Notes under the pieces: generated by a model | What the model saw: only the letters and a program-made list of their open reading frames with translations | Told to the model about the DNA's origin: nothing | Databases searched by the model: none | Made by a program: the position numbers and the translations under genes | Origin: an uncultured Clostridia bacterium | Lineage (GTDB): Bacteria; Bacillota; Clostridia; Christensenellales; UBA1242 | Direction: 5' to 3' | DNA length: 45,451 nucleotides | Assembly (NCBI GenBank): GCA_944376845.1 | Contig: CALWDZ010000009.1 | Coordinates: forward strand, 1 to 45,451 | Part shown: positions 26,240-35,460 of the stretch, in pieces | Layout of the letters: each line of letters begins with the position of its first letter | Position numbering within the stretch: the first letter of the stretch is position 1

Positions 26240-27304
26240 ATGCAATCAACAGAAAAACAAATAGAAAAAGCCTATCTTGTTGGCGTTGTATTTTCAAATA
26301 AAGATGATGAACTTTACAGTTTGACGGAATTAAAAAATTTATGTGAAACAGCGGGGCTAAATGTAGTTGGTAAAAATTGGCAATATGTTAGGCAGGTCAA
26401 CCCAGCAACAATAATTGGAAGCGGAAAACTTGAAGAAATAAAAGCAGAGATTGTTTTAAACGGTGCAACTGTCGTTGTTTTTGACTGTGAACTCACCGGC
26501 TCACAAACTAGAAATTTGTCAGACTATTTTGGTGTAAAAGTCATTGATAGAATAACACTAATTTTAGATATATTCGCTCAGCGTGCAATTTCAAGCGAAG
26601 GGAAACTCCAAGTTAAACTTGCACAACTTAAATACAATTTACCAAGACTTAGTGAAATTAAAGGCACAAGCGGAAGGTTTGGAAGCGGTGGCGTAGGTAT
26701 GCGTGGGCCCGGTGAAACCAAACTTGAACTTGATAAACGTTTGGCACGTCTTGAAATACAAAAGTTAGAAAAAGAAATAGATAAAATAAAAAAGAATAGA
26801 CAAGTTCAAAAGAAAGCCCAAAACACAAGCGGTGTTTTTAAAGTTGCAATTGTAGGCTATACAAATGCAGGTAAAAGCACACTTTTAAATTTAATAACAA
26901 AGGCAGGTATTTATGCCGATGATAAACTTTTTGCAACACTAGATACAACCAGTCGAAAAGTGTATCTTGCCCCAAACAAAAGTATAGTGCTAACTGACAC
27001 AGTAGGGTTCATTTCAAAACTCCCACACAATCTTATTGATGCTTTTAGTTCCACTTTAGAGTCGGCAAAAGAAGCAGACCTTGTACTTCATGTCATTGAC
27101 GCAAGCAATAAGGACTATAAAGCACAGGTGGGTGTAGTGGATGAAGTTTTAAAAAATTTGGAAATTACATGCCCACAAATAAGAGTGTATAACAAATGTG
27201 ATAAGGTTATAGAAAGAACAGAGCATGACGGCCTTTATATCTCTGCCAAAAACAATATAGGCATTGATGACCTTAAAGACAAAATCTTATCATATATGCA
27301 GTAA
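26240..27304 (+). CDS. hflX: Ribosome-associated GTPase HflX
   Basis: The 354-aa product has the HflX N-terminal domain (VNPATIIGSGKLEEIK), the glycine-rich GGVGMRGPGETKLELD signature, a coiled-coil linker and a GTPase domain (G1 GYTNAGKST, G3 DTVGF, G4 NKCD). HflX binds the 50S subunit and rescues or splits stalled and hibernating ribosomes, complementing the hibernation factor at 35461. It is somewhat shorter than long homologues (about 410-430 aa), mainly at the C-terminus. Confidence 0.95.
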   Translation: MQSTEKQIEKAYLVGVVFSNKDDELYSLTELKNLCETAGLNVVGKNWQYVRQVNPATIIGSGKLEEIKAEIVLNGATVVVFDCELTGSQTRNLSDYFGVKVIDRITLILDIFAQRAISSEGKLQVKLAQLKYNLPRLSEIKGTSGRFGSGGVGMRGPGETKLELDKRLARLEIQKLEKEIDKIKKNRQVQKKAQNTSGVFKVAIVGYTNAGKSTLLNLITKAGIYADDKLFATLDTTSRKVYLAPNKSIVLTDTVGFISKLPHNLIDAFSSTLESAKEADLVLHVIDASNKDYKAQVGVVDEVLKNLEITCPQIRVYNKCDKVIERTEHDGLYISAKNNIGIDDLKDKILSYMQ

Positions 27305-27415
27305 CACAATTTTATTAAAAACATATAGTGATATGAGCATATGAAAAAATAACCAAAGCACAAAAGATAAAAAGATTTAATTCTTTTATTAAAATACATA
27401 AAAAGGAGAATACAT

Positions 27416-27619
27416 ATGAATCTTTTTGGCGGCTTTGGAAATTTCGGTCGTGGTGACAACAACTGTGTATGCAACTTAGTATGGCTCTTGTTCTTGCTTT
27501 CAATTTGTGGCTGTGACACACAAATGTTTGGTGGCAATGACTGTGGCTCATTAATACTTATACTTTTGTTATTATCATGTTGCGGCTATGGATGTAACAC
27601 ACCTTGTGGAAACAACTAA
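27416..27619 (+). CDS. Small Cys/Gly-rich hydrophobic protein
   Basis: The 67-aa product has two hydrophobic stretches (CNLVWLLFLLSICGC and SLILILLLLSCCGYG) with 11 Cys and many Gly and Asn. It resembles small high-cysteine proteins of Clostridia annotated after chorion-type HCB proteins, whose role is unknown. AAAAGGAG precedes the ATG and a strong terminator follows, which supports a real, well-expressed gene. Confidence 0.7.
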   Translation: MNLFGGFGNFGRGDNNCVCNLVWLLFLLSICGCDTQMFGGNDCGSLILILLLLSCCGYGCNTPCGNN

Positions 27620-27631
27620 TCTTACATATGA

Positions 27632-27659
27632 AATCGCACCAAACTTGGTGCGATTTTTA
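27632..27659 (+). terminator. Terminator of the Cys-rich gene
   Basis: A perfect 10-bp stem (AATCGCACCA / TGGTGCGATT) with an AACT loop runs into TTTTT. Confidence 0.92.
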
Positions 27660-27691
27660 TATATATAAGTTGTCTTGTCGAGGCATAGCCC

Positions 27692-27722
27692 AGATATCTC
27701 ATCTTGAGATATCTTATTTTTT
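27692..27722 (+). terminator. Second terminator-like hairpin
   Basis: A perfect 10-bp stem (AGATATCTCA / TGAGATATCT) with a 3-nt loop is followed by TATTTTTTTT. It may back up the first terminator or end a short transcript. Confidence 0.7.
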
Positions 27723-27803
27723 TCCTAAACTTCCTTTAATTCGACAAAACAAGTCAACATAATTTTGGGGTGTTATCAAACAATAAAACTGAACAAAAAG
27801 TGG

Positions 27804-27836
27804 TGTCAACAATATTTTTTTGTTATTTCGTTGACA
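27804..27836. promoter_or_regulatory. Inverted TGTCAAC/GTTGACA dyad over the -35 box
   Basis: TGTCAAC at 27804-27810 is the exact inverse of GTTGACA at 27830-27836, and the second half contains the -35 box of the next gene. It may be an operator, or a second back-to-back -35 facing left. Confidence 0.35.
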
Positions 27837-27859
27837 AAAAAAATGTTATAGTATACACT
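27831..27859 (+). promoter_or_regulatory. Promoter of the Ig-like surface protein
   Basis: A perfect TTGACA, a 17-nt spacer and TACACT. AGGAG follows about 10 nt before the ATG at 27894. Confidence 0.75.
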
Positions 27860-27893
27860 CTATTTGTTTAATTTAAACTAGGAGCTTTAGTAT

Positions 27894-30800
27894 ATGAAAA
27901 AATCGATAAAAAAGGCCTGTTCAGTAGCATTACTTTTAACATCTACAGTGGCCCTTACTGGCGCAAATGCGCTTGTTGTTGACAATGTCACAAAAAATTA
28001 TAATGCACAAGTTTATGCCGATCAATATACGAATTCGCCATATGTTACACTTAATATTCCAGAACATAGTGACACGGTATTTCTTGGCGAAACTTACAAT
28101 ATCCCTCAGCCAACATTAAAAGATAGTGCAGGAGAACTAATTGATGCAGACAGAATAGACATAGTGGTTACAGACTCAGTTGGTAGACAAGTTGATGTTG
28201 ACGGAAATTCATTTGTAGTCAATGGCATAGGTGAATATACAATAACCTACAGTGTTGGATATAGGGAGACAACCTATACAACAGACATAACAGTAACTGC
28301 AAGTGTAAGTGAAAACACTGTTGAAGTTGTTTCAAACACAAATCGCACTTTGCCAGGTGATGTATATTTAAGTTACACTGGTAACATATATATTCCAACT
28401 GCAGAAGTCGTTTTTGCTGACGAAGATTTAGCACAAGAATATACAATCACAACCACAGTCACATCACCAAGTCAGGAGCGTGTAAGTTTTGATACTGAAA
28501 CTGGTCTTTTGGATCCAGAGCATCAACTTGAAGAAGGAACTTATAGTGTAACATACACAGCACGCACCACAGAAGGGAACATCTACCTTGATAGTTTAAC
28601 CGAAGAGTTTACAGTTTTAAGTGACACAGCATTTGAAAGCAAATACGGTGACATTGATTACACTCTTTCATTTGACTATTCTTCAACAGCACCAACCACA
28701 GCAGATATTGGTGATGAACTTGTTTTACCACAAGCAACTGGTAGAATTGGTTCACAGCAAACTCCAGTTTACTACACAATTCAAGCATATGTGTATATTG
28801 ACGGTAGAACATATGAAGTTACAAACCAAACCATTTCTACAAACGAAGATGGCGAGTATGTATTTACAGCCCAGAAAAAATATACAATAAGTGGTCAAGA
28901 GTACACAGTTACAAATGGTAGATACCAATTCTATTATAATGTTACCGACGCACTTGGCAAAAGAGCAGAAAGAACTGGTTTTACAATAAGCGGAGTAAAA
29001 GATACACAAAGACCAACAATTATAGTAACCGACCCATATAGTTTGGATGCTACAGAAAACATTGAAGACAAGAGTTATAACCTTCAAAATAACTTTGAGC
29101 TTGGTCAAAATGTTATCTTAAAAGCAGTCTATGCAGAAGACCTTGCTGATGATTTTTCAGAGCTTAAAATAGAGAGATATATTCGTAAATCTGATCAATC
29201 GTCCAAAGAAGAAGATATCTACAATGATAGTACACGCACAGAGGAAAATGTTTTTACAAAAGATATAGTCTTCAATAGAACAGACAATTTTGCTTTTGAT
29301 GCCGAAACAATGATAGATGCTGGGGACCTTACAGATGGCACATATACAGCATATTATAGAGTAACCGATAGTGCCGGTAACACCGAAACAATAAACTATA
29401 CTTTTGTTGTTGATAAAAATTTCAGTTTTGCAGAAAACGATATAAAAACATCTATAGAATTTCAAGACACATTCCCAGTTTCTATAAACAGAGGGGACAG
29501 AGTTATTTTCACACAGCCACTGGCATCAAATGATAATGATGACAGGCTTGAAACAAGAGTATACTATAAGTTTGATAATGCTCAAGGTTCAGGTTGGGAG
29601 GCTTGGACACTTCTTGAAGTAGATGAAGACGGGAACTATGTAATACCAACCGATGTTGAGGGTGCAAAATCACTTACAATTCGTGCAATGGCAATTTCAG
29701 ATGCACCAAAGACAGAACTTGAAACCAATGTTGACGAAACAGCCGATATTTCAAATTATCTTGATGAAAATGGAGACTCAATTGGTTTTAAATACGGTTT
29801 TGATGAAGTTAAAATCACAATAAGAGACAATCAAGATAGTGAGGCACCACAAGTTGTCACAGTTGGCGATTGGGAAGGTTCATATACACAAAATAGCGAT
29901 ATCACCATTCCAACACTTACCGTAAAAGATGACCTTATCGACTATGTTGATATAGATTTAAAAATTACACACACCACAAAAGTTGATGATAAAACAGTAA
30001 CTCAAGATTTCTATGCTGAAAATGCTGTGCTAATGACAACTAAGGATCTAGGGGACCCAACTAGAGGTCAATTAACTTTTAGTGGCGCAACATTCTATGC
30101 AAACCTTGCCGGAACATATAACATAGTATACGAAGTTACCGATGCTGCAAATAACAAAATTTGCGTATACCAAAGCATAGAAGTAACTGAAAATGATGTT
30201 CAAACACAGCCACATTTTGGTAATCTTCCAGAAAGTTTAAATGGTGGAACTCTTGAATTTGGTGAAACTTTAACACTTCCAATTCCAGAACTTCCAGTTG
30301 GTGATTATGGCTACAATGTAAACTATCGTGGTCCAGTTGGCAGTCAAGTAAATAAAGAAACATTCACTGCTAAGCGTGAAGGCACATACACAATTGTATA
30401 CACATTGTTCCACAATGATAACCCTGAGGAAATTTTGGATACCAAAGAGTTTGTTTTGGAAGTTAGTGACTCGCAAGGACCAAATGTCCGTGTAGAGTGG
30501 GATCTTGAGCCATCATATGCTGTAAGAACATCAGTAATGATACCAGTATTCACAGCAAGTGACGCTTCAGGAATAAATCTAGCAGATTCAACAATAGTTA
30601 TCTCATCCAATTCATTCAGAAGAACAATATATGGTGATGACATAGCAACAGAGTTTGAAAATGGTGAAGAGGGAAGACTTTATGTTCCACTAAACTACAA
30701 CGAAGTTTACACAGTAACTTACACAGTTTATGATAATTCAACCGCTAGAAATTCAACAGTTGTTACAAGAACAATTCGTGTTGGTGACCTTGTTGAACCT

Positions 30801-31253
30801 ACAATAATTCTTCCAGACAACTATGTTTCAACAACTGTTAAACTTGATACAACACTAAGATTTGATACCAAAGGTATATCTGTCACAGATACAAATGGTG
30901 AAGGACAATCAGTTACAATTGATTCAAGCAAAGTTGTCATAACAATTGAAGGTCCAAATGGTGATCTTGAAAATGTTCATGTTGATGATGATGGTGAAGT
31001 TATAAACGATGGCATATTTGAATTTGATATTGACACCGCTGGTGAATATACAGTTACAATAAGTGTAGAAGATGAAGCGGGCAATGAAGGCACTATAAAA
31101 AGAACATTCACGGTTAATGATTCAACAGTAACTCCACTTTCTGACAATGAGATAATAACAATAGTTCTTATCTGTGTTGCAGTACTTGTTCTTGCCGGTG
31201 CAGTTGTATATGCAATAATTTCAAGCAAAAACACAAAGGCTTATAAACAATAA
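27894..31253 (+). CDS. Large Ig-like repeat cell-surface protein with C-terminal anchor
   Basis: The 1119-aa product has a signal peptide (residues 1-27, cleavage near the Ala-rich end). About eight to nine Ig-like domains follow, of the bacterial DUF5011/Big_3/HYR sort, recognised by recurring strands such as EYTITYSV, TYTAYYRVTDSAGN and TYNIVYEVTDAANN. A C-terminal membrane helix (IVLICVAVLVLAGAVVYAII) and a short basic tail anchor it. No LPxTG is present, so it is held by the helix rather than by sortase. It is acidic and Thr-rich, typical of an extracellular adhesive or structural rod. Confidence 0.85.
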   Translation: MKKSIKKACSVALLLTSTVALTGANALVVDNVTKNYNAQVYADQYTNSPYVTLNIPEHSDTVFLGETYNIPQPTLKDSAGELIDADRIDIVVTDSVGRQVDVDGNSFVVNGIGEYTITYSVGYRETTYTTDITVTASVSENTVEVVSNTNRTLPGDVYLSYTGNIYIPTAEVVFADEDLAQEYTITTTVTSPSQERVSFDTETGLLDPEHQLEEGTYSVTYTARTTEGNIYLDSLTEEFTVLSDTAFESKYGDIDYTLSFDYSSTAPTTADIGDELVLPQATGRIGSQQTPVYYTIQAYVYIDGRTYEVTNQTISTNEDGEYVFTAQKKYTISGQEYTVTNGRYQFYYNVTDALGKRAERTGFTISGVKDTQRPTIIVTDPYSLDATENIEDKSYNLQNNFELGQNVILKAVYAEDLADDFSELKIERYIRKSDQSSKEEDIYNDSTRTEENVFTKDIVFNRTDNFAFDAETMIDAGDLTDGTYTAYYRVTDSAGNTETINYTFVVDKNFSFAENDIKTSIEFQDTFPVSINRGDRVIFTQPLASNDNDDRLETRVYYKFDNAQGSGWEAWTLLEVDEDGNYVIPTDVEGAKSLTIRAMAISDAPKTELETNVDETADISNYLDENGDSIGFKYGFDEVKITIRDNQDSEAPQVVTVGDWEGSYTQNSDITIPTLTVKDDLIDYVDIDLKITHTTKVDDKTVTQDFYAENAVLMTTKDLGDPTRGQLTFSGATFYANLAGTYNIVYEVTDAANNKICVYQSIEVTENDVQTQPHFGNLPESLNGGTLEFGETLTLPIPELPVGDYGYNVNYRGPVGSQVNKETFTAKREGTYTIVYTLFHNDNPEEILDTKEFVLEVSDSQGPNVRVEWDLEPSYAVRTSVMIPVFTASDASGINLADSTIVISSNSFRRTIYGDDIATEFENGEEGRLYVPLNYNEVYTVTYTVYDNSTARNSTVVTRTIRVGDLVEPTIILPDNYVSTTVKLDTTLRFDTKGISVTDTNGEGQSVTIDSSKVVITIEGPNGDLENVHVDDDGEVINDGIFEFDIDTAGEYTVTISVEDEAGNEGTIKRTFTVNDSTVTPLSDNEIITIVLICVAVLVLAGAVVYAIISSKNTKAYKQ

Positions 31254-31266
31254 TAAAAAATAAAAT

Positions 31267-31305
31267 AAACATACGACATTACACTCTATGCCGTATGTTT
31301 TTTTT
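31267..31305 (+). terminator. Terminator of the Ig-like surface protein
   Basis: A 13-bp stem with one mismatch (AAACATACGACAT / ATGCCGTATGTTT) is followed by eight T's. Confidence 0.9.
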
Positions 31306-31306
31306 A

Positions 31307-31335
31307 TTTACATAAAATGCTTTTTGTGATATATA
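31307..31335 (+). promoter_or_regulatory. Candidate promoter of the TPR gene (possibly leaderless)
   Basis: TTTACA, a 17-nt spacer and TATATA with TG upstream. The -10 ends 7 nt before the ATG at 31343 and there is no ribosome binding site. Other -10 choices exist in this AT-rich run. Confidence 0.45.
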
Positions 31336-31342
31336 TTTTAAT

Positions 31343-32788
31343 ATGAAAAAATTATCCGATATTTTTACTACACTTACACATACAGACAAAGATTTTCCAA
31401 TGCTTTTGGATATGCTTAATCAACCAACTCCAGCGGAGGATGATTTTTTTGCTGTGATGGATATAGCAAAGTATATAAAAGACAACTATATGTATCACGG
31501 AACTCAGTTGGAGATAAAACTTTTAAATTTAGATAAAGAAATATTTGCTTATCTTGAATCAAAGGTAAATATAAAAAACAGCAAGCGTGACTGGGATGGT
31601 ATGTTATTTTATCTTGATAAAGTTAATTATTATTTTACAATTTCAAAAGATGTACTAATTTTTGACGGAGTGGAAGATTTTTATTTATATAGCATGCTTT
31701 TTCCCAAAAAACGCATCAGACTTTCTTTTGGGATAGAGCATTGGTATTTTTTAAAGCGTGGTGTGGCATATAAACATAAACAAGATTTTAAAAACGCAAT
31801 ATCAAATTTTGAAAACGCAATAAAATGTGCACCTATGTCAATGTCGCCTTATGAAGAACTTATTGGAGTGTATTTTGAAAAAGGTGATGTGGACAAAGGT
31901 AAGGAAATTTTGGACAAATTTTATACTCTTTGTAGAACTCCATATCATTTGGGAGTGTTCTACTATTACACAGCACTTTATTATTATCAAAAAGGTAATC
32001 TTTTTGTATCGCATATTTGTATTTGGTATGCATTAAGGTTTGATATCTCGCTGGCAATGAGAAATACACTTGTTGAAAAACTTACTGATATTATGTCCAA
32101 TGACAATTTAATTGTTGGTGCGTTTGGTACATTGGGATATGAGTCATTAAATGCCAATAGCATTCCAGCATGGTACTCAAAAGAAATATTAAATGCATCT
32201 TTAGATATGTATAAGGCTTGCTTTATGTCATCACTAGCCGAGGTAAAATCTTTCAAAAAAAGTTTAAGAAAAAAACTTATGCAATATAAACTTTCGGCAT
32301 ATGTAGAAAGAATAGAAACCAATGCAGAAACTGACAAATATATGTTTTTGCTCGAAGAACCTAGCATTTCACTAAAAGTTGATAAAAAATGGCAAATCAT
32401 TTACGAAAATGGCGAAACAATAAATAGTGTAGTTTTGGAACTTTTAAGTGAGCAAGATACACTAACTGTAAGTATATTTAAAACTAGCGATGAATTAAAT
32501 ACACTTTATAATGAAGAAATAAAAAAGATGATTTCATCTGGCTGTGAGATAAAAAATGAACAGCAAATAACATCAATAAATAAAAAAACAATTCGCAGTG
32601 CAGATGTTTATATGGGTCCAAAGTTTCGTATGAAACTCATATATTTAAAGATAGGTGATAATTTTGTAGTATTAAGTTTAGTTTCAAAAGATAATTCTAC
32701 AAAAGGGAATTCACTATTACAAGTGGCAAATTCCATAAAATCTTATAATAATATTGAGAAAATAACAAAAAGGGGTAAGTTTTTATAA
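31343..32788 (+). CDS. TPR-repeat protein of unknown function
   Basis: The 481-aa product contains a tetratricopeptide-like stretch in residues ~130-235 (WYFLKRGVAYKHKQDFKNAI and neighbouring helices). The C-terminal ~150 residues are beta-rich, from about VDKKWQIIYENGE, and have no family I know. There is no signal peptide, so it is probably cytoplasmic. Start is the only ATG in context; no ribosome binding site is visible. Confidence 0.6.
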   Translation: MKKLSDIFTTLTHTDKDFPMLLDMLNQPTPAEDDFFAVMDIAKYIKDNYMYHGTQLEIKLLNLDKEIFAYLESKVNIKNSKRDWDGMLFYLDKVNYYFTISKDVLIFDGVEDFYLYSMLFPKKRIRLSFGIEHWYFLKRGVAYKHKQDFKNAISNFENAIKCAPMSMSPYEELIGVYFEKGDVDKGKEILDKFYTLCRTPYHLGVFYYYTALYYYQKGNLFVSHICIWYALRFDISLAMRNTLVEKLTDIMSNDNLIVGAFGTLGYESLNANSIPAWYSKEILNASLDMYKACFMSSLAEVKSFKKSLRKKLMQYKLSAYVERIETNAETDKYMFLLEEPSISLKVDKKWQIIYENGETINSVVLELLSEQDTLTVSIFKTSDELNTLYNEEIKKMISSGCEIKNEQQITSINKKTIRSADVYMGPKFRMKLIYLKIGDNFVVLSLVSKDNSTKGNSLLQVANSIKSYNNIEKITKRGKFL

Positions 32789-32819
32789 AAAAATAACTAT
32801 AAAATTGCTTTAAAAAAAC

Positions 32820-32847
32820 TTGAAATAACTAAAAGATATGCTACAAT
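32820..32847 (+). promoter_or_regulatory. Leaderless-type promoter of the 32854 gene
   Basis: TTGAAA, a 16-nt spacer and TACAAT with an extended TG (32839-32840). The -10 ends exactly 6 nt before the ATG, so the predicted transcript starts at the start codon. Confidence 0.7.
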
Positions 32848-32853
32848 AGAAAT

Positions 32854-33324
32854 ATGAAAAATATTGTTATTTTAGGGTTAGATTATGAATATAATATAAA
32901 AGTAGGCAAAACACTTTCAGATAATTTAGGTATGTTTTTTTTGGACTTTAAAGAATATGTTGAATATAATTTATTTTCTACAAAGGATATGCTTGAAAAA
33001 TGTGGAAAAGAATACCTTTTAAAGCAAGAAAAAAAATGCGTTGAAAGTGCTTCTGAGTTTGAAAATACTGTTATTTGTATGCCATTTAGTTATTTTTTTG
33101 AACAAAATGCCTATAAATTATTTAAATCAGCATATAAAGTGTATGTTTATTTTTCCAAAAATAAACTTTCAAAACTGTATAGTGGCGATACAATAGCAGT
33201 TGATTTAATTGCTTTTAATGACAGAGATAAAGATTTAACTAATGTAAGTGATTTAAAACTTTGTGTTGGAAATAAAAAAATAACCACAGTTTGTCAAGAT
33301 ATTTCAAAAAATTTAGAGGGTTAA
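32854..33324 (+). CDS. Shikimate-kinase-like protein lacking the P-loop
   Basis: The 156-aa product follows the layout of a small nucleoside/shikimate kinase: a beta strand (KNIVILGLD), a helix, LGMFFLDFKEYVEY and then LLKQEKKCVESA. The Walker A glycines and lysine are missing; residues 8-15 read GLDYEYNI where GxxGxGKS is expected. It therefore should not bind ATP in the usual way and may be a pseudo-enzyme or regulator. It is followed by transketolase after one base, so the two are co-expressed. The family link is inferred from pattern and is tentative. Confidence 0.5.
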   Translation: MKNIVILGLDYEYNIKVGKTLSDNLGMFFLDFKEYVEYNLFSTKDMLEKCGKEYLLKQEKKCVESASEFENTVICMPFSYFFEQNAYKLFKSAYKVYVYFSKNKLSKLYSGDTIAVDLIAFNDRDKDLTNVSDLKLCVGNKKITTVCQDISKNLEG

Positions 33325-33325
33325 T

Positions 33326-35281
33326 ATGAATATAAACAATAAATGCATAAATCATCTTAGATGTTTGTCAGCCGAGATGATAACAAATGCTAATAGCGGT
33401 CATCCAGGCGTTGCACTGGGTGCTGCAACAATTTTTTATGCACTTTTCAAAGACCATTATTTTTATGATATAAAAGACCATAATTTTATTGCACGTGACC
33501 GTTTTGTAGCATCTGCGGGGCACGTTAGTGCACTGTACTATGCCACAGCATATATGTTTAATTTTGGTTTAAATGAAAATGATTTAAAAAATTTTAGGCA
33601 AATAAATTCAGTAACTCCTGGTCATCCTGAATATAAAGTTACAAATTTTGTTGAAACTTCAACAGGTCCACTTGGTCAAGGTGTTGCAAATGCTGTTGGA
33701 ATGGCAATAGCACAGTCAATGCTTGCCGAGCGCTTTAATGTGCAAAAATATCCTGTGTTTGATAATTTTGTATATTGTTTCGCGGGCGATGGCTGTTTAA
33801 TGGAAGGTGTTGCGCAAGAAGCCTTGAGTCTTGCGGGAACACTTAAATTAAATAAGTTTATACTTTTGTATGATTATAATAACATAACCATAGATGGCAA
33901 AGCAGAAGAAGCCAATGCTGAAAATATAAAAAAGAAATTTAAAAGTATGCATTTTAATGTCATATATGTCAGAAATGGCAATAGTTACAAAAGTGTTACA
34001 AGAGCAATCGCAAGAGCAAAAAAATGTGCAAATAAACCTACAGTCATAATATTTAAAACCACAATAGGTTATGGTGCCGAAAATGCCGGCAAAAATTCCA
34101 TTCATGGCAAACCACTTACCATTCAAGAATTAACTGCACTCAAACAAAAACTAGGTGTAAAGGAAAGTTTTAGTTTACCAAAAGATGTCAAAGACTATGT
34201 TTTAAAGACATCACAAAAAAATAGCGATTTACTTGAAAAATGGAATAATATGTTTGCGGTATACAAAACTGCAAATCCAGAACTTTATAAGCAACTGGTT
34301 GCATTTATGGCAAATAAACCAATTGATTTTAGTAAACTTATAAAAGAAGATATTCTTCACCAAGATTTAAGTGGTCGTGACGCGAATGGAATTATTTTAA
34401 ATGATATTGCACAAAAAATGCCTAGGCTTGTTGGTGGAACTGCCGATGTAGCATCTAGCACAAAGGTATATCTAAAAAATGGTGGAGATTATTCTCACCA
34501 AAACAAAAAAGGTAGAAACATCCACTTTGGAGTTCGTGAGCATGCCATGGGTGCAATATGCAACGGAATATCACTTGTGCTAACTTCTCCAGTATTTTGT
34601 TCTACATTTTTGGCATTTTCAAATTATATGCTGCCACCTATCCGCATGAGTGCATTTATGAATTTGCCAATATGGTTTATTTTCACTCACGATAGTTATA
34701 AAATTGGCGAAGACGGACCTAGTCATCAATCGGTGGAGCAACTTGGAACGCTACGACTCATACCAAACTTAAATGTTTATCGCCCAGCATTTACAAAAGA
34801 ACTTTATGCTTGTTATGACCTTGCACTTTCTTCCACTTGTCCTAGTGCTTTTGTTTTATCAAGACAGACATTAAAATCTCAAGATGCGGACTTTGAGAGC
34901 ATAAAAAAGGGTGGTTATGTTATCAGTGGAGAAAGTGGAGAAGTTGAAATCTTAGCCACTGGAAGCGAAGTTGAACTTGCACTTAAAGTAAAAGATATGC
35001 TTGAAAGCCAAGATATTAGTTGCGTAGTCGCAAGTTTTCCTTGCCTTGAGCAATTTGACAAACAACCTAAGTCTTATAGAGATGAAATATTGTCAAAAGG
35101 CAAACTTTTAGTAAGCATAGAAGCATCTGACGACAATATTTGGTATAAATATATCGGCAAAGATGGTTTAAAAATTGGGGTAGATAAATTTGGTAAAAGT
35201 GGCAAACCAACACAATTAGATGAATATTACGCAATGACGGCAACTCAGATTGTTAAAAAAATCAAAAATTATTTAAAATAG
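33326..35281 (+). CDS. tkt: Transketolase
   Basis: The 651-aa full-length product has the transketolase N-terminal TPP domain (GHPGVALGAA, GDGCLMEGVAQEA, then YDYNNITIDG), the pyrimidine-binding domain (GGTADVASSTK, FGVREHAMGA) and the C-terminal domain (EILATGSEVELAL). It transfers two-carbon ketol units between sugar phosphates in the non-oxidative pentose phosphate pathway, linked by metabolism to the aldolase at 24541. The ribosome binding site GAGGG lies in the tail of the preceding gene. Confidence 0.96.
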   Translation: MNINNKCINHLRCLSAEMITNANSGHPGVALGAATIFYALFKDHYFYDIKDHNFIARDRFVASAGHVSALYYATAYMFNFGLNENDLKNFRQINSVTPGHPEYKVTNFVETSTGPLGQGVANAVGMAIAQSMLAERFNVQKYPVFDNFVYCFAGDGCLMEGVAQEALSLAGTLKLNKFILLYDYNNITIDGKAEEANAENIKKKFKSMHFNVIYVRNGNSYKSVTRAIARAKKCANKPTVIIFKTTIGYGAENAGKNSIHGKPLTIQELTALKQKLGVKESFSLPKDVKDYVLKTSQKNSDLLEKWNNMFAVYKTANPELYKQLVAFMANKPIDFSKLIKEDILHQDLSGRDANGIILNDIAQKMPRLVGGTADVASSTKVYLKNGGDYSHQNKKGRNIHFGVREHAMGAICNGISLVLTSPVFCSTFLAFSNYMLPPIRMSAFMNLPIWFIFTHDSYKIGEDGPSHQSVEQLGTLRLIPNLNVYRPAFTKELYACYDLALSSTCPSAFVLSRQTLKSQDADFESIKKGGYVISGESGEVEILATGSEVELALKVKDMLESQDISCVVASFPCLEQFDKQPKSYRDEILSKGKLLVSIEASDDNIWYKYIGKDGLKIGVDKFGKSGKPTQLDEYYAMTATQIVKKIKNYLK

Positions 35282-35318
35282 TGTGAATATTTAAATAATG
35301 TTTGCATATATTATATGT

Positions 35319-35384
35319 GTAGGGTAAATCCCTACCGAGCAAAAGGGTCATAGCAAATGTACAGCGGCTGTGATCCTTTTTTGC
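35319..35384 (+). ncRNA. Candidate small structured RNA upstream of hpf
   Basis: TATATT at 35307-35312 would start a transcript near 35319. The transcript begins with a hairpin GTAGGG/CCCTAC (35319-35335) and ends with a 13-bp stem containing two G-U pairs (35342-35354 with 35367-35379), then six T's. At minimum the second hairpin is the transketolase terminator. Its place just ahead of hpf recalls RNA motifs reported upstream of raiA/hpf genes, but I cannot confirm a match. Confidence 0.45.
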
Positions 35385-35410
35385 TTTTTAAGAAATTTTG
35401 CTTAAAATAT

Positions 35411-35439
35411 TTTGCATTTGTCAAAGTATTTGTTATACT
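35411..35439 (+). promoter_or_regulatory. Promoter of hpf
   Basis: TTTGCA (or TTGCAT one base later), about 17 nt and TATACT with an extended TG (35431-35432). A GGAGG site precedes the ATG at 35461. Confidence 0.7.
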
Positions 35440-35460
35440 AAAAATACATTGGAGGATGCA

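Noticed and set aside
35319..35384. T-box or metabolite riboswitch ahead of hpf
   Set aside because: It ends in a terminator before the hpf promoter and lacks T-box or aptamer signatures; the gene is not an amino-acid or vitamin gene.
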